In this document: piece after piece, positions 1 to 6,956 of the stretch
Position numbering within the stretch: the stretch's first letter is position 1
How the letters are laid out: every line of letters begins with the position of its first letter
Source of the DNA: Microthrixaceae bacterium
Lineage (GTDB): Bacteria > Actinomycetota > Acidimicrobiia > Acidimicrobiales > Microtrichaceae
Direction: 5' to 3'
Assembly: GCA_020845705.1 (NCBI GenBank)
Contig: JADLFH010000033.1
Coordinates: 1-34,047 of the forward strand
DNA: 34,047 nt
The notes under the pieces: generated by a model
Seen by the model: the letters and a program-made list of their open reading frames with translations, nothing else
Database searches by the model: none
Told to the model about the DNA's origin: nothing
Translations under genes and position numbers: made by a program

Positions 1-2
1 AT

Positions 3-659
3 GCCCTCACCGTTGCTCTCGGTCGCGAGGGTTTCCGCGTGGAAGTCGCACGCGACGGCGTGGCCGCGCTCGAACGCTTCGATGAGGTGAACCCCGACGT
101 GGTGCTGCTCGACGTGATGCTCCCGGGCCTCTCGGGCGTCGATGTCTGCCGGGAGCTTCGGAAGCGGTCGTCGGTGCCCATAATCATGGTCACGGCGAAG
201 TCGTCGGAGATCGACACCGTGGTGGGCCTCGAGGTCGGCGCGGACGACTACGTGACCAAGCCGTACAGAGTCCGTGAGCTCGTTGCCAGGATGCGCGCGG
301 TGATGCGACGCACGCCATCGACAGAGGACGCGGCGGCTGCGGGCGACGGCGCCATCGTGGTGGGTGACGTCGTGGTGGACACCGAGAGCCACGAGGTTCG
401 GGTGCGGGGCGAGGTGGTGGCCGTGCCGCTCAAGGAGTTCGAGTTGTTGGCCCTGCTCATGGAGAACGTGGGCAGGGTCCTGACCCGCTCGACGCTCATC
501 GATCGCGTGTGGGGATTCGACTACGTCGGAGACACCAAGACCCTCGACGTCCACATCAAACGCCTGCGCGCGAAGCTCGAAACCGACCCCGCGAACCCCA
601 CGACGATCGTCACCATCCGAGGACTCGGCTACAAGTACGTGCATGCCCACCACGACTGA
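3..659 (+). CDS. OmpR/PhoB-family DNA-binding response regulator (5' truncated by the window edge)
   Basis: Two-component response regulator: receiver domain followed by a C-terminal winged helix (trans_reg_C). The reading frame is open from base 3 with no plausible start, so the first part of the receiver (including the usual acidic pair) lies outside the window. The phosphoacceptor Asp is in LLDVMLPG (codon at 111-113), and the conserved Lys is in VTKPY (codon at 258-260). The winged helix holds the typical FELLALLMENVGRVLTR and DVHIKRLRAKLE segments and ends with RGLGYKYV. It resembles RegX3/PhoB-type actinobacterial regulators. No histidine kinase follows: the next gene starts 17 bases before this stop, so the cognate kinase must be upstream or elsewhere. 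The regulated genes cannot be read from this sequence. Family assignment is secure; the symbol is left open. Confidence 0.95.
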   Translation, partial: ALTVALGREGFRVEVARDGVAALERFDEVNPDVVLLDVMLPGLSGVDVCRELRKRSSVPIIMVTAKSSEIDTVVGLEVGADDYVTKPYRVRELVARMRAVMRRTPSTEDAAAAGDGAIVVGDVVVDTESHEVRVRGEVVAVPLKEFELLALLMENVGRVLTRSTLIDRVWGFDYVGDTKTLDVHIKRLRAKLETDPANPTTIVTIRGLGYKYVHAHHD

Positions 660-1980
660 GCGCGCCTGGCAGCGCCTTCGTGACCGGATCGACTGGGCCG
701 CGCCCTTCGCCCGGCTGGCCACGACCCATGGTCTGGGCGCCATGGGCGAGGCGATGTTGGCAATGGCGCTGGCCAGCTCGCTGTTCTTCAAGACCGACCC
801 CGCCGAAGGCCGGGAGAAGGTGCTGTTGGGACTCCTCATCACGATGGCGCCCTTTGCCGTGGTCGGCCCGCTCATCGGGCCTGTGATGGACCGGGTGCGG
901 GGCGGTCACCGGGCGGTTGTGGTCGGCTCGATGGCGCTTCGGGCGGCGACCGCCACCACGATGGTGTGGGCGGTGGCGGACGAAAGCTGGGTGCTGTTCC
1001 CCGCGGCGTTCCTCATGTTGGTCCTGGGCAAGACGTATCAGGTGGCACGCGCGGCCGTGGTGCCAACGGTGGTCCCGGGCGACCGGGAGCTCATCGAGGC
1101 GAACTCGAAGCTCCAGTTGCTCGGCGGAGTTGCCGGGGCGCTGGGATCCATTCCGGGTGGCCTCCTGTTCCTGGTCGGTCCCGCCGCGGTGACCGTCGGG
1201 TGTGCGCTGTGCTTCGGTGCGGCATCGCTCGCATCGCTACAGATCCCGCGTCACCGTGTCGCGGAGACACCGCCGGCACCCGCAGAGGTGGCCGAACTGC
1301 GCGGCGCCGCAGTTGTTCTCGCCGCTTCCGCCATGGCCGTTTTGCGTGCCATGGTCGGCTTCGCCACGTTCCTGTTGGCGTTCGAGCTCCGCGGGGCGCA
1401 ACGCTCGCCCGTGGAGAACCTTGCCGAGCACCTGGTTGTGGCGCTGCGGTCGTTTCCGGGCTTGGTGATCGAGCCGCTGAGCGAACCGCCGAAGTGGTAC
1501 TTCGCGGTGATCGTGGCCGTGGGCCTGTCCGGCAGCATGGCCGGGGCGTCGTTGGCGCCGAGGCTGCGATCGATGCTGAGCGAGGATCGCATCCTCTTGG
1601 GTGCGGCGGCGTTCGGCGCGCTCGGCGCGCTGGTCGCCTCGCTCATGGGCGGGCTGGCGGCCTTCGTGGTGTTGGGCGGGTCGGTCGCGGTCGCGGGGAG
1701 CACGGCGAAACAGGCATTCGACAGCCTCGTGCAGAGGGACGCACCGGACGCGAACCGGGGGCGGTCCTTCGCCCGATTCGAGTCGCGGTTCCAGGTTGCC
1801 TGGGTCATCGGAGCAGTCGTGCCGACGGCGTTGCATCTGCCCTTCGATGCAGGGGCCGGCGTGGTCGCCGCCGCCGGCATCTTCGCGGCGGGGTGCTACT
1901 GGGTCGGGCGGTTCCCTCAGCTGTCGAGGTCGGGGAAGTCGGGGATCTCCAGATCGCGTGGTAGCTCGGGCAGCGTCTGA
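643..1980 (+). CDS. Major facilitator superfamily (MFS) transporter
   Basis: Polytopic inner-membrane transporter of 445 residues with about 12 hydrophobic segments, the usual MFS length. An MFS-like cytoplasmic loop occurs between helices 2 and 3 (GPVMDRVRGGHR, about residues 81-92), corresponding to the motif-A region G-x3-D-R-x-G-R/H-R. The middle loop (about residues 190-215) is polar, as expected between two six-helix halves. The ATG lies inside the response-regulator gene and overlaps it by 17 bases, which suggests translational coupling and control by or with that regulator. The substrate cannot be predicted. The 3' end overlaps the convergent DUF2342 gene by 64 bases, so the last about 20 residues are double-coded. 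The start is the first ATG giving a short cytoplasmic N-terminus before helix 1. Confidence 0.88.
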   Translation: MPTTTERAWQRLRDRIDWAAPFARLATTHGLGAMGEAMLAMALASSLFFKTDPAEGREKVLLGLLITMAPFAVVGPLIGPVMDRVRGGHRAVVVGSMALRAATATTMVWAVADESWVLFPAAFLMLVLGKTYQVARAAVVPTVVPGDRELIEANSKLQLLGGVAGALGSIPGGLLFLVGPAAVTVGCALCFGAASLASLQIPRHRVAETPPAPAEVAELRGAAVVLAASAMAVLRAMVGFATFLLAFELRGAQRSPVENLAEHLVVALRSFPGLVIEPLSEPPKWYFAVIVAVGLSGSMAGASLAPRLRSMLSEDRILLGAAAFGALGALVASLMGGLAAFVVLGGSVAVAGSTAKQAFDSLVQRDAPDANRGRSFARFESRFQVAWVIGAVVPTALHLPFDAGAGVVAAAGIFAAGCYWVGRFPQLSRSGKSGISRSRGSSGSV

Positions 1981-3212
1981 TCGTCGCCGGTGCGTGCAAG
2001 CCACAGCCCCGGGGCCTCGATCTCGGCCGGCGTGGGCAGGTTGGCGGCGTCGCTCCACAGGCGATCGAGAGCGTGGGGCCCCGCGCGTTCGACGACGCCG
2101 TGCATGAAGGCACTGCCCCGATCGAGGGTGTCCTGGGTCAGTTCGAGGCCGAAGAGCCGCTCCACGAAACGGCTGGCCTGGTCGGTCTCGACCCTCCGTC
2201 TCCGCATCGCCTCCGCCAGCTGCCCGAAGCTGGTGAGAAGCCGACCGCCGATCTGGTCGAGCACCCAGTCGACATAGCCCTCCACCACCGTCACCACCGC
2301 GTCGAGCTTCGGCAACAGTTCCTCCTGGGCCGGGGAGCGGATTGCCCCCAGGACCACGTTGGGGTCCGACAGCAGCTCCTGGAGAGCGTCGAGACCTTCG
2401 GGGCTGTCGAAGTGCAGCTCACCCACGCGTTCCTCGATCCCCGCCGCGTCGGTGGTGAAGCCGGCAGCGTGTGCAGCGAGGAGCTCCTCGATGGTCCCTC
2501 GCACGTGAGGGACCCCCAGCACCACACGGTGGGTGAGCTCCTCGAGGCAGACGGCGAGGCGGAGATCGTCGGAGGGGATCGACCAGTCACGCCCGAACTC
2601 ATCGACGTTCGAGACGACGATGAGCGTCGGTTCGGCGAGGGGGCGGGGGATCGGCAGGGAGTAGGAGCCGAAGGCCCTTCTCCCCAGGTGACCCACGGTG
2701 GAGCCCGCCATCATCGACAACATCACCGGTCCCAGCATCTTGCCGAGCCCGTCGAGGAATGCCCTCGGGTCGCCACTGCCGAACATGGGACCCATCGCTT
2801 CGAGGTCCTCGGGGCTTATGTCGGCGAGCTGCTGACGCATCGCGGTGCCCAGCGACGACGTGAGCTGCTCGAAGAGCGGACGGTAGGCGTCGAGAGTGGC
2901 GTCGGCCCACTGCGCTCGGTTCACGGCGGAGACAGTCGTTGCTGTGCCGGCACCGGGAACGGTCAGGCCGGTGGTCTGGGTGACGTGAAGCTCCGCGACA
3001 CGCGCTAGGTCCGCCAACCTCATCCGATCGAGCGGATCCACGTTGGACTCGGCGCTGCCCTCGTTCGCAGTGGCCCCGGCGAGTTGCTTCGCCTGGTCCC
3101 AACCCTGGGACGGGTCAGCCCCGAACGTGCCGAGGATCTGGTTGAACATCGCCGACATGCCCCCGAAGGGGTCGTCGCCGCCGAATGGACCGAGGCCGCT
3201 CACGGCCGCCAT
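1917..3212 (-). CDS. DUF2342 (zincin_1) family protein, putative zinc-dependent metalloprotease with altered HExxH
   Basis: A 431-residue protein of the actinobacterial DUF2342/TIGR03624-like family, annotated in databases as a putative hydrolase or zinc-dependent metalloprotease. It begins with a Gly/Phe-rich stretch (FGGDDPFGGMSAMFNQILGTF), then has the conserved helical core with MGPMFGSGDPRAFLDGLGKMLGP and HLGRRAFGSYSLPIP. The helix that carries HExxH in this family reads CLEELTHRVVLG here (bases 2529-2543 for EELTH), so the first metal-binding His appears to be Glu. The Glu and second His are kept, so metal-dependent proteolysis is uncertain. The ATG at 3212 was chosen because homologues start close to the Gly/Phe-rich segment; the frame stays open upstream, but only across the oppositely oriented epimerase gene. 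The 3' end overlaps the MFS gene. In mycobacteria, as I recall, this family sits beside a PDZ-Lon protease and UPF0182; here those are about 17 kb away. Confidence 0.88.
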   Translation of the reverse strand: MAAVSGLGPFGGDDPFGGMSAMFNQILGTFGADPSQGWDQAKQLAGATANEGSAESNVDPLDRMRLADLARVAELHVTQTTGLTVPGAGTATTVSAVNRAQWADATLDAYRPLFEQLTSSLGTAMRQQLADISPEDLEAMGPMFGSGDPRAFLDGLGKMLGPVMLSMMAGSTVGHLGRRAFGSYSLPIPRPLAEPTLIVVSNVDEFGRDWSIPSDDLRLAVCLEELTHRVVLGVPHVRGTIEELLAAHAAGFTTDAAGIEERVGELHFDSPEGLDALQELLSDPNVVLGAIRSPAQEELLPKLDAVVTVVEGYVDWVLDQIGGRLLTSFGQLAEAMRRRRVETDQASRFVERLFGLELTQDTLDRGSAFMHGVVERAGPHALDRLWSDAANLPTPAEIEAPGLWLARTGDDQTLPELPRDLEIPDFPDLDS

Positions 3213-3262
3213 GGTACGACGGGTGCTGTCATCGCCCACCGCGGCCGGCAGAGGAGGGTCCA

Positions 3263-4321
3263 ATGACAACGGTGCTGGTGAACGGCGCCACGCGGCCGTT
3301 GGGTCGCCGAGTCGTGGATCTCGTCCGTTCCGACCCATCGGTGCGCGACGTGATCGCAGTCGAGAGCGGCTCCCGAGGCGAACCGGCAGCAGGCTTGCGA
3401 GTGTTGACCGCTGTGGAGTTGGCGGGTGATCCGTGGCGCGGGCTGGATGGTCCCCTCGACGTGGTGATCCTCGCTCCCCTCGAAGGCCCCGATCGCGACG
3501 GGTCCACGATGGGCGGGGTGGATCTGGGGATCGCAACCGAGCTGTTGGACAGCCTGCGGGCGGTCGACGTCCGGCGTTTGGTACTCCTGTCGAGCGCGAT
3601 GGTCTACGGGGCCTGGCCCGACAATCCCGTGCCTCTGACCGAGGAGGCCGTGCTCCGACCCAATCCGGGGTGTCGCTACGCGGCTGACAAGGCCGAGCTC
3701 GAGCGGCTCGGTGCAGAGTGGTCCAGGGCGGGCAACTCGATCCCGCCTCCCGAAGTGGTCGTGTTGCGTCCCGTCGTGACCGTCTTCGCCGATCCTGGCG
3801 CCGTCGACTGGATGGAGCGGTCGTTGTGGCACACGCCAACTGCCCGACCGGGGGATTTCGATCCCAAGGCGCAGTTCCTCCACCTCGACGACTTGGCCCA
3901 CGCCATCGAGCATGCCCGGCGCTTCGGCCCCACCGGTGTGTTGAACGTGGCCCCCGACGGCTGGATGACCACCGAGCGGCAGGTGGAGCTGACCGGTCGG
4001 GGGGCTCTGCTGAGGGTTCCGGCCGCGATCGCGCGATGGGTGGCAGCGCTGCGGTGGAGATGGGGTGGAACCTCGACACCGCCCGACATCGTGGCCTACA
4101 CCCTCCATCCCTGGGTGGTCGCGAACGATCGGCTGCGGGGCGCGGGTTGGGAGCCCTCCTACTCGAACGACGAGGCCTTCATCGTCGCCAACCGCGAGGG
4201 CTGGTGGGCCTCGCTCAACGCGCGTCGCCGTCAGGATGTGGCGCTGGGGGTTCTGGTCGGGGGAATGGCAGCAGCGGTCGGTGGCGTGGTGGCGTTGGTG
4301 CGCGCTCTACGTCATCGCTGA
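3263..4321 (+). CDS. NAD-dependent epimerase/dehydratase (extended SDR) with a C-terminal membrane segment
   Basis: A 352-residue extended short-chain dehydrogenase. The N-terminal Rossmann fold opens with TTVLVNGATRPLGRRVVDLV, a variant of the G-x-x-G-x-x-G nucleotide-binding motif. The catalytic Tyr-x-x-x-Lys is YAADK (about residue 140), preceded by LVLLSSAMVYG carrying the usual Ser. LRPVVTVFADPGAVDW and FLHLDDLAHAIEHA match the substrate-domain pattern of sugar-epimerase-like SDRs. An Ala/Gly/Val-rich hydrophobic segment near the C-terminus (LGVLVGGMAAAVGGVVALVRALRHR region) could anchor the protein to the membrane, with the catalytic domain in the cytoplasm. The ATG at 3263 is chosen over the open frame upstream because GAGGAGGG lies at 3251-3258 and the Rossmann strand starts at once. 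Substrate unknown. Its last 10 bases overlap the convergent PDZ gene. Confidence 0.9.
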   Translation: MTTVLVNGATRPLGRRVVDLVRSDPSVRDVIAVESGSRGEPAAGLRVLTAVELAGDPWRGLDGPLDVVILAPLEGPDRDGSTMGGVDLGIATELLDSLRAVDVRRLVLLSSAMVYGAWPDNPVPLTEEAVLRPNPGCRYAADKAELERLGAEWSRAGNSIPPPEVVVLRPVVTVFADPGAVDWMERSLWHTPTARPGDFDPKAQFLHLDDLAHAIEHARRFGPTGVLNVAPDGWMTTERQVELTGRGALLRVPAAIARWVAALRWRWGGTSTPPDIVAYTLHPWVVANDRLRGAGWEPSYSNDEAFIVANREGWWASLNARRRQDVALGVLVGGMAAAVGGVVALVRALRHR

Positions 4322-4899
4322 GCCACCGGTACCTGGACCCGCAGCGTCACATGGTGGCGCACGACGTCGAGGGTGATGAGCGTTCCCGGGAGGGCGGCTT
4401 CAACACGGAGCCGGACATCGGCCATCGTCGGGGTGGGAACTCCGTCGACCGCCAGGATGAGGTCCCCCTGGCGGAGCGCGACCTGCGCAGGACTACCGGC
4501 GTCGCAGGCGATGACGGTGACCCCGACGGGTGAGTCGATGGCGTTCACGCCGAGCCAACCAACCTGGCTGACAGCGGTTGTGGAAGACATGAACCTGGCC
4601 TGGTCGACTGCGGGAAGGTTGGTTGTCCGGGTGCCCTCCAGCCACGAGGTGACTGCGATCGAGCCCACGATCAACACGCCCATGCCAACCACGCAGAGCA
4701 TGACCGCTCCGTTGCGGCGCGGCGGGTGGGACGCGGCCAAAGCGCTGGGCGGTCCGAGCGTCGTCATCTCCGACGGATGCCGCCACAGCCGATCATCGGG
4801 CGGTGGCGGTGGCGAGTCCCACGGGTGGTCGTCGGAGGGTCCCTCGGTGCCGTGCGGCATGGTCGCCCACCATACCGACGGTTTCGGGGGTTGCCGCAT
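4312..4899 (-). CDS. Membrane-anchored PDZ-domain protein (HtrA-like layout without the protease domain)
   Basis: A 195-residue protein with three parts: a Pro-rich cytoplasmic N-terminus (about residues 1-60) containing DDRLWRHPSE, one transmembrane helix (about 66-88, GAVMLCVVGMGVLIVGSIAVT), and a C-terminal PDZ domain (about 112-190) with VGWLGVNAID, AGSPAQVALRQGDLILAVDG and the closing strand VTLRVQVPV. The DRLWRHPSE segment followed by a helix is, from memory, the N-terminus of actinobacterial trypsin-like HtrA proteases, but no His-Asp-Ser protease domain is present. It may be a shortened HtrA relative or a PDZ adaptor presented outside the membrane. ATG 4899 has AGGGAG just upstream; a second in-frame ATG at 4860 (MPHGTEG) is also possible. 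The gene is divergent from moaE and convergent with the epimerase. Confidence 0.82.
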   Translation of the reverse strand: MRQPPKPSVWWATMPHGTEGPSDDHPWDSPPPPPDDRLWRHPSEMTTLGPPSALAASHPPRRNGAVMLCVVGMGVLIVGSIAVTSWLEGTRTTNLPAVDQARFMSSTTAVSQVGWLGVNAIDSPVGVTVIACDAGSPAQVALRQGDLILAVDGVPTPTMADVRLRVEAALPGTLITLDVVRHHVTLRVQVPVAQR

Positions 4900-4939
4900 C
4901 GGCTCCCTGTCTTGGAGGTCGGCCTTCTACCATGTCGCG

Positions 4940-5413
4940 GTGGCCCCCCCCGGTGATGACGATACCTGGTGTGCGATCTCGGACAGCGCGCTGCCGATCG
5001 CCGAGGTGACCGAGTGGGCGAACCGACCCGATTGTGGGGCTGTCGTCACCTTCATCGGCACCGCCCGCGATCACAGCGCGGATCGCCCTGGTGTGAGCGA
5101 GCTCACCTACGAGGCCTATGAGGATCAGGCCGTGGCTCGTCTCGGCCGGCTGGTGGTGGAGCTTCGGCGGCGCTGGCCCGACGTGGCGCGGGCGGCGCTC
5201 GTTCACCGTGTCGGGACTCTCGCCGTGGGTGATGCAGCGGTCGTCGTCGCCGTGTCGTCACCGCATCGTGACGCAGCCTTCGAGGCCGCCCGCTTCGCGA
5301 TAGACGAGCTGAAGGCCACGGTGCCCATTTGGAAGCGTGAGGTATGGGAAGGCGGACAGAGCTGGGGACTCGAAGCCCAGCACCTGCGGGCGGTGGGGGA
5401 AGGGCCACCGTGA
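4940..5413 (+). CDS. moaE: Molybdopterin synthase catalytic subunit (MoaE)
   Basis: MoaE transfers sulfur from the MoaD C-terminal thiocarboxylate to cyclic pyranopterin monophosphate, making molybdopterin in the cytoplasm. The 157-residue frame has the family's core: CGAVVTFIGTARDHS, then LTYEAYEDQA, then VHRVGTLAVGDAAVVVAVSSPHRDAAFEA, and ELKATVPIWKREVWEGG with the catalytic Lys region. No moaD or other cofactor gene is nearby. The start is uncertain. GTG 4940 is the first in-frame candidate before conserved sequence, but a GGAGGT at 4914-4919 points to ATG 4932 in another frame, and an eight-C run (4943-4950) lies between; one more C would fuse ATG 4932 to moaE. The stop overlaps the next gene by four bases (GTGA), so it heads an operon with the small peptide and mreB. 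Confidence 0.9.
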   Translation: MAPPGDDDTWCAISDSALPIAEVTEWANRPDCGAVVTFIGTARDHSADRPGVSELTYEAYEDQAVARLGRLVVELRRRWPDVARAALVHRVGTLAVGDAAVVVAVSSPHRDAAFEAARFAIDELKATVPIWKREVWEGGQSWGLEAQHLRAVGEGPP

Positions 5414-5586
5414 CCGCATTGGTCTTCCTCGGTATCGCGGTGGGGATCGCGGTGATCGGTTCGGTGGTGGTCGCGTTGCGCAACCGGTCCGCGGCGAGCA
5501 CCAATGAGGTGGAGCAGTTCGCCTCGCTCATGGACGCGTTGAAGCCACCGCTGAAGCGGGTCGGCGAGGACGAGGACCAGCCCTGA
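5410..5586 (+). CDS. Small single-pass membrane protein of unknown function between moaE and mreB
   Basis: A 58-residue peptide with a GTG start sharing four bases with the moaE stop, and a stop sharing one base with the mreB ATG, so coupling on both sides argues strongly that it is translated. It consists of one N-terminal hydrophobic helix (TALVFLGIAVGIAVIGSVVVAL, residues 2-23), a basic RNRS turn that predicts the C-terminus inside the cytoplasm, and a charged tail ending KRVGEDEDQP. I recognise no family. Its position directly before mreB suggests a membrane-linked role with the cytoskeleton, but this rests on gene order alone. Confidence 0.75.
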   Translation: MTALVFLGIAVGIAVIGSVVVALRNRSAASTNEVEQFASLMDALKPPLKRVGEDEDQP

Positions 5587-6590
5587 TGGCCCGCGATCTG
5601 GCGATCGACCTGGGAACGGCGAACACGCTGGTCTACGCACGAGGCGAGGGCATCGTGTTGAACGAGCCGACGGTGATCGCGCTCAACAGTCGTTCGCGCG
5701 AGGTGCTGGCCATGGGCACCGACGCCTGGCAGATGATCGGCCGAACGCCCTCCTACATCGTGGCCGTGAGGCCACTCCGCAAGGGCGCGATCACCGACTT
5801 CGAGGTCACCCAGGAGATGATCCGGCTGTTGTTGAAGCGCGTGGGAGTGAACCGCTTCAACCGACCGCGGGTCGTCATCTGCGTCCCGTCCGCGATCACG
5901 GCAGTCGAGCGCCGTGCGGTCATCGAGGCCACCAAGCGTGCCGGTGCGGCCGATGCGCAGCTCCTCGAACAGCCGATGGCCGCCGCGATCGGTGCCGGCC
6001 TGCCCATCAACGAACCGATCGCGAACATGGTCGTCGACATCGGTGGCGGCACGTCGGAGACGGCGTTGGTCTCCCTGGGCGGAATCGTGGCGCTTCAGGC
6101 GGTACGGGTCGGCTCCTTCGACATCGACACGGCGATCATCAACTACGTGCGACGTGAGCACGGCATCGCGATCGGCGAGCAGACCGCCGAGGAGATCAAG
6201 ATCGCGATCGGCTCCGCTCACTGGACGCCGGAGGAGTTTCGAGCCGAGGTGCGCGGCCGTGAACTGCTCAGCGGACTCCCGAAGACGATCGTGCTCTCCC
6301 CGGAGGAGGTGCGCGGCGCCATCGCCGAGCCGGTGAGCACCATCGTGGACTCGGTCGTGTCGTGCCTTGGCGAGGCGCCACCCGAGTTGGCCCAGGATCT
6401 CATCTCGCAGGGGATCCACCTCGTGGGAGGCGGCGCGATGTTGCGGGGCCTCGACGTGAAGCTCGCCGACGCCACCGCAGTGCCGGTGCGGTTGGTACGC
6501 CAGCCCCTCGAGTCGGTCGTCCTGGGAGCCGGTCGGGTGATCGAGTCCTACGAATCGCTCACCGTCATGTTCATGGACGCCCGCCGCTAG
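5586..6590 (+). CDS. mreB: Rod-shape-determining actin homologue MreB
   Basis: Bacterial actin that polymerises at the membrane and organises lateral peptidoglycan synthesis. The 334 residues carry the full actin-fold signature: phosphate-1 loop DLGTANTLVY (residues 7-16), GIVLNEPTVIAL, phosphate-2 loop VVDIGGGTSETALVSLGG (about 150-167), and adenosine motif IHLVGGGAMLRGL (about 278-290). Length matches the family. There is no N-terminal amphipathic extension like that of E. coli MreB: the protein starts almost directly at the first beta strand. mreC, mreD, rodA and pbp2 are not in this window, so the gene is separated from the classic mre cluster and is instead coupled (TGATG) to the small membrane peptide downstream of moaE. 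The repeat island follows its stop. Confidence 0.95.
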   Translation: MARDLAIDLGTANTLVYARGEGIVLNEPTVIALNSRSREVLAMGTDAWQMIGRTPSYIVAVRPLRKGAITDFEVTQEMIRLLLKRVGVNRFNRPRVVICVPSAITAVERRAVIEATKRAGAADAQLLEQPMAAAIGAGLPINEPIANMVVDIGGGTSETALVSLGGIVALQAVRVGSFDIDTAIINYVRREHGIAIGEQTAEEIKIAIGSAHWTPEEFRAEVRGRELLSGLPKTIVLSPEEVRGAIAEPVSTIVDSVVSCLGEAPPELAQDLISQGIHLVGGGAMLRGLDVKLADATAVPVRLVRQPLESVVLGAGRVIESYESLTVMFMDARR

Positions 6591-6628
6591 ACGGTTGGTT
6601 CCACCGGGTCGGTGGTTGACGACGAGTG

Positions 6629-6666
6629 GTTTGAGGCACGGCGGCCCGGTCCCTGCCGCCTCAAAC
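6629..6666. repeat. Inverted repeat (hairpin-forming) at the start of the repeat island
   Basis: The arms GTTTGAGGC (6629-6637) and GCCTCAAAC (6658-6666) are perfect 9-base inverted copies. The right half, 6646-6666, is an inverted copy of the 23-bp unit found in tandem at 6719-6833; the left half is a decayed direct copy. The hairpin lies 39 bases after the mreB stop and could help end transcription, but no T-tract follows. Further decayed copies are a direct one around 6672-6691 (TGAGGCATCAGGGACCGG) and an inverted fragment CTGCCTCAA at 6705-6713. The whole non-coding stretch from 6591 to 6956 contains this hairpin, the tandem array, and about 120 bases before livG with no clear feature except a possible TACGCT hexamer at 6906-6911. 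Confidence 0.85.
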
Positions 6667-6718
6667 TCATCCATGAGGCATCAGGGACCGGAAACCGCAC
6701 CGCTCTGCCTCAAGAATC

Positions 6719-6833
6719 GGTTTGAGGCAGCAGGGACCGGCGGTTTGAGGCAGCGGGGGCCGGGGGTTTGAGGCAGCAGGGACCGGCGGTTTGAGGCAGC
6801 AGGGACCGGTGGTTTGAGGCAGCAGGGACCGAG
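6719..6833. repeat. Tandem array of five 23-bp direct repeats
   Basis: Units begin at 6719, 6742, 6765, 6788 and 6811, a strict 23-base period with no spacers. Each starts GGTTTGAGGCAGC and ends GGGACCGG plus one base. Units 1, 3 and 4 are identical except for the last base; unit 2 has GGGGGC in place of AGGGAC, and unit 5 diverges in its last bases (GAGTT). The period is not a multiple of three and no gene fits, so the array is non-coding. It lies between mreB and the livG start. Function unknown: it could be a protein-binding array, a replication-slippage repeat, or the seed of a dispersed genomic repeat family. Confidence 0.95.
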
Positions 6834-6956
6834 TTGACCCGGGTGAGGAGCCACCGCGAGGTCGACGCGGGAGCGGGATAGGCAACGGGCGGCACAGTCG
6901 GGTCGCTACGCTCGGCGCCTGACCAGAAGTGTCGTTGCCGTCAGGGGGCTGTCGCG

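Noticed and set aside
643..909. Possible histidine kinase after the response regulator
   Set aside because: The following product is a polytopic MFS transporter; no H-box or ATPase motif is present.
3213..4079. Upstream extension of the DUF2342 protein to 4079
   Set aside because: The added part is antisense to the epimerase and is Arg/Pro/Ser-rich with no family sequence.
5103..6674. Long minus-strand open frame (523 residues) across moaE and mreB
   Set aside because: It is antisense to two clearly conserved genes, has a composition (His/Arg/Asp-rich) typical of shadow frames in GC-rich DNA, and has no recognisable motif.
6719..6833. CRISPR array
   Set aside because: Units are contiguous, without spacers, and no cas gene is in the window.
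6667..6885. Minus-strand frames over the 23-bp repeats giving repetitive peptides (LLPQT, CCLKP)
   Set aside because: The 23-base period shifts frame at each unit, so the peptides are only the repeat read in three phases; no ribosome binding site or conserved partner is seen.
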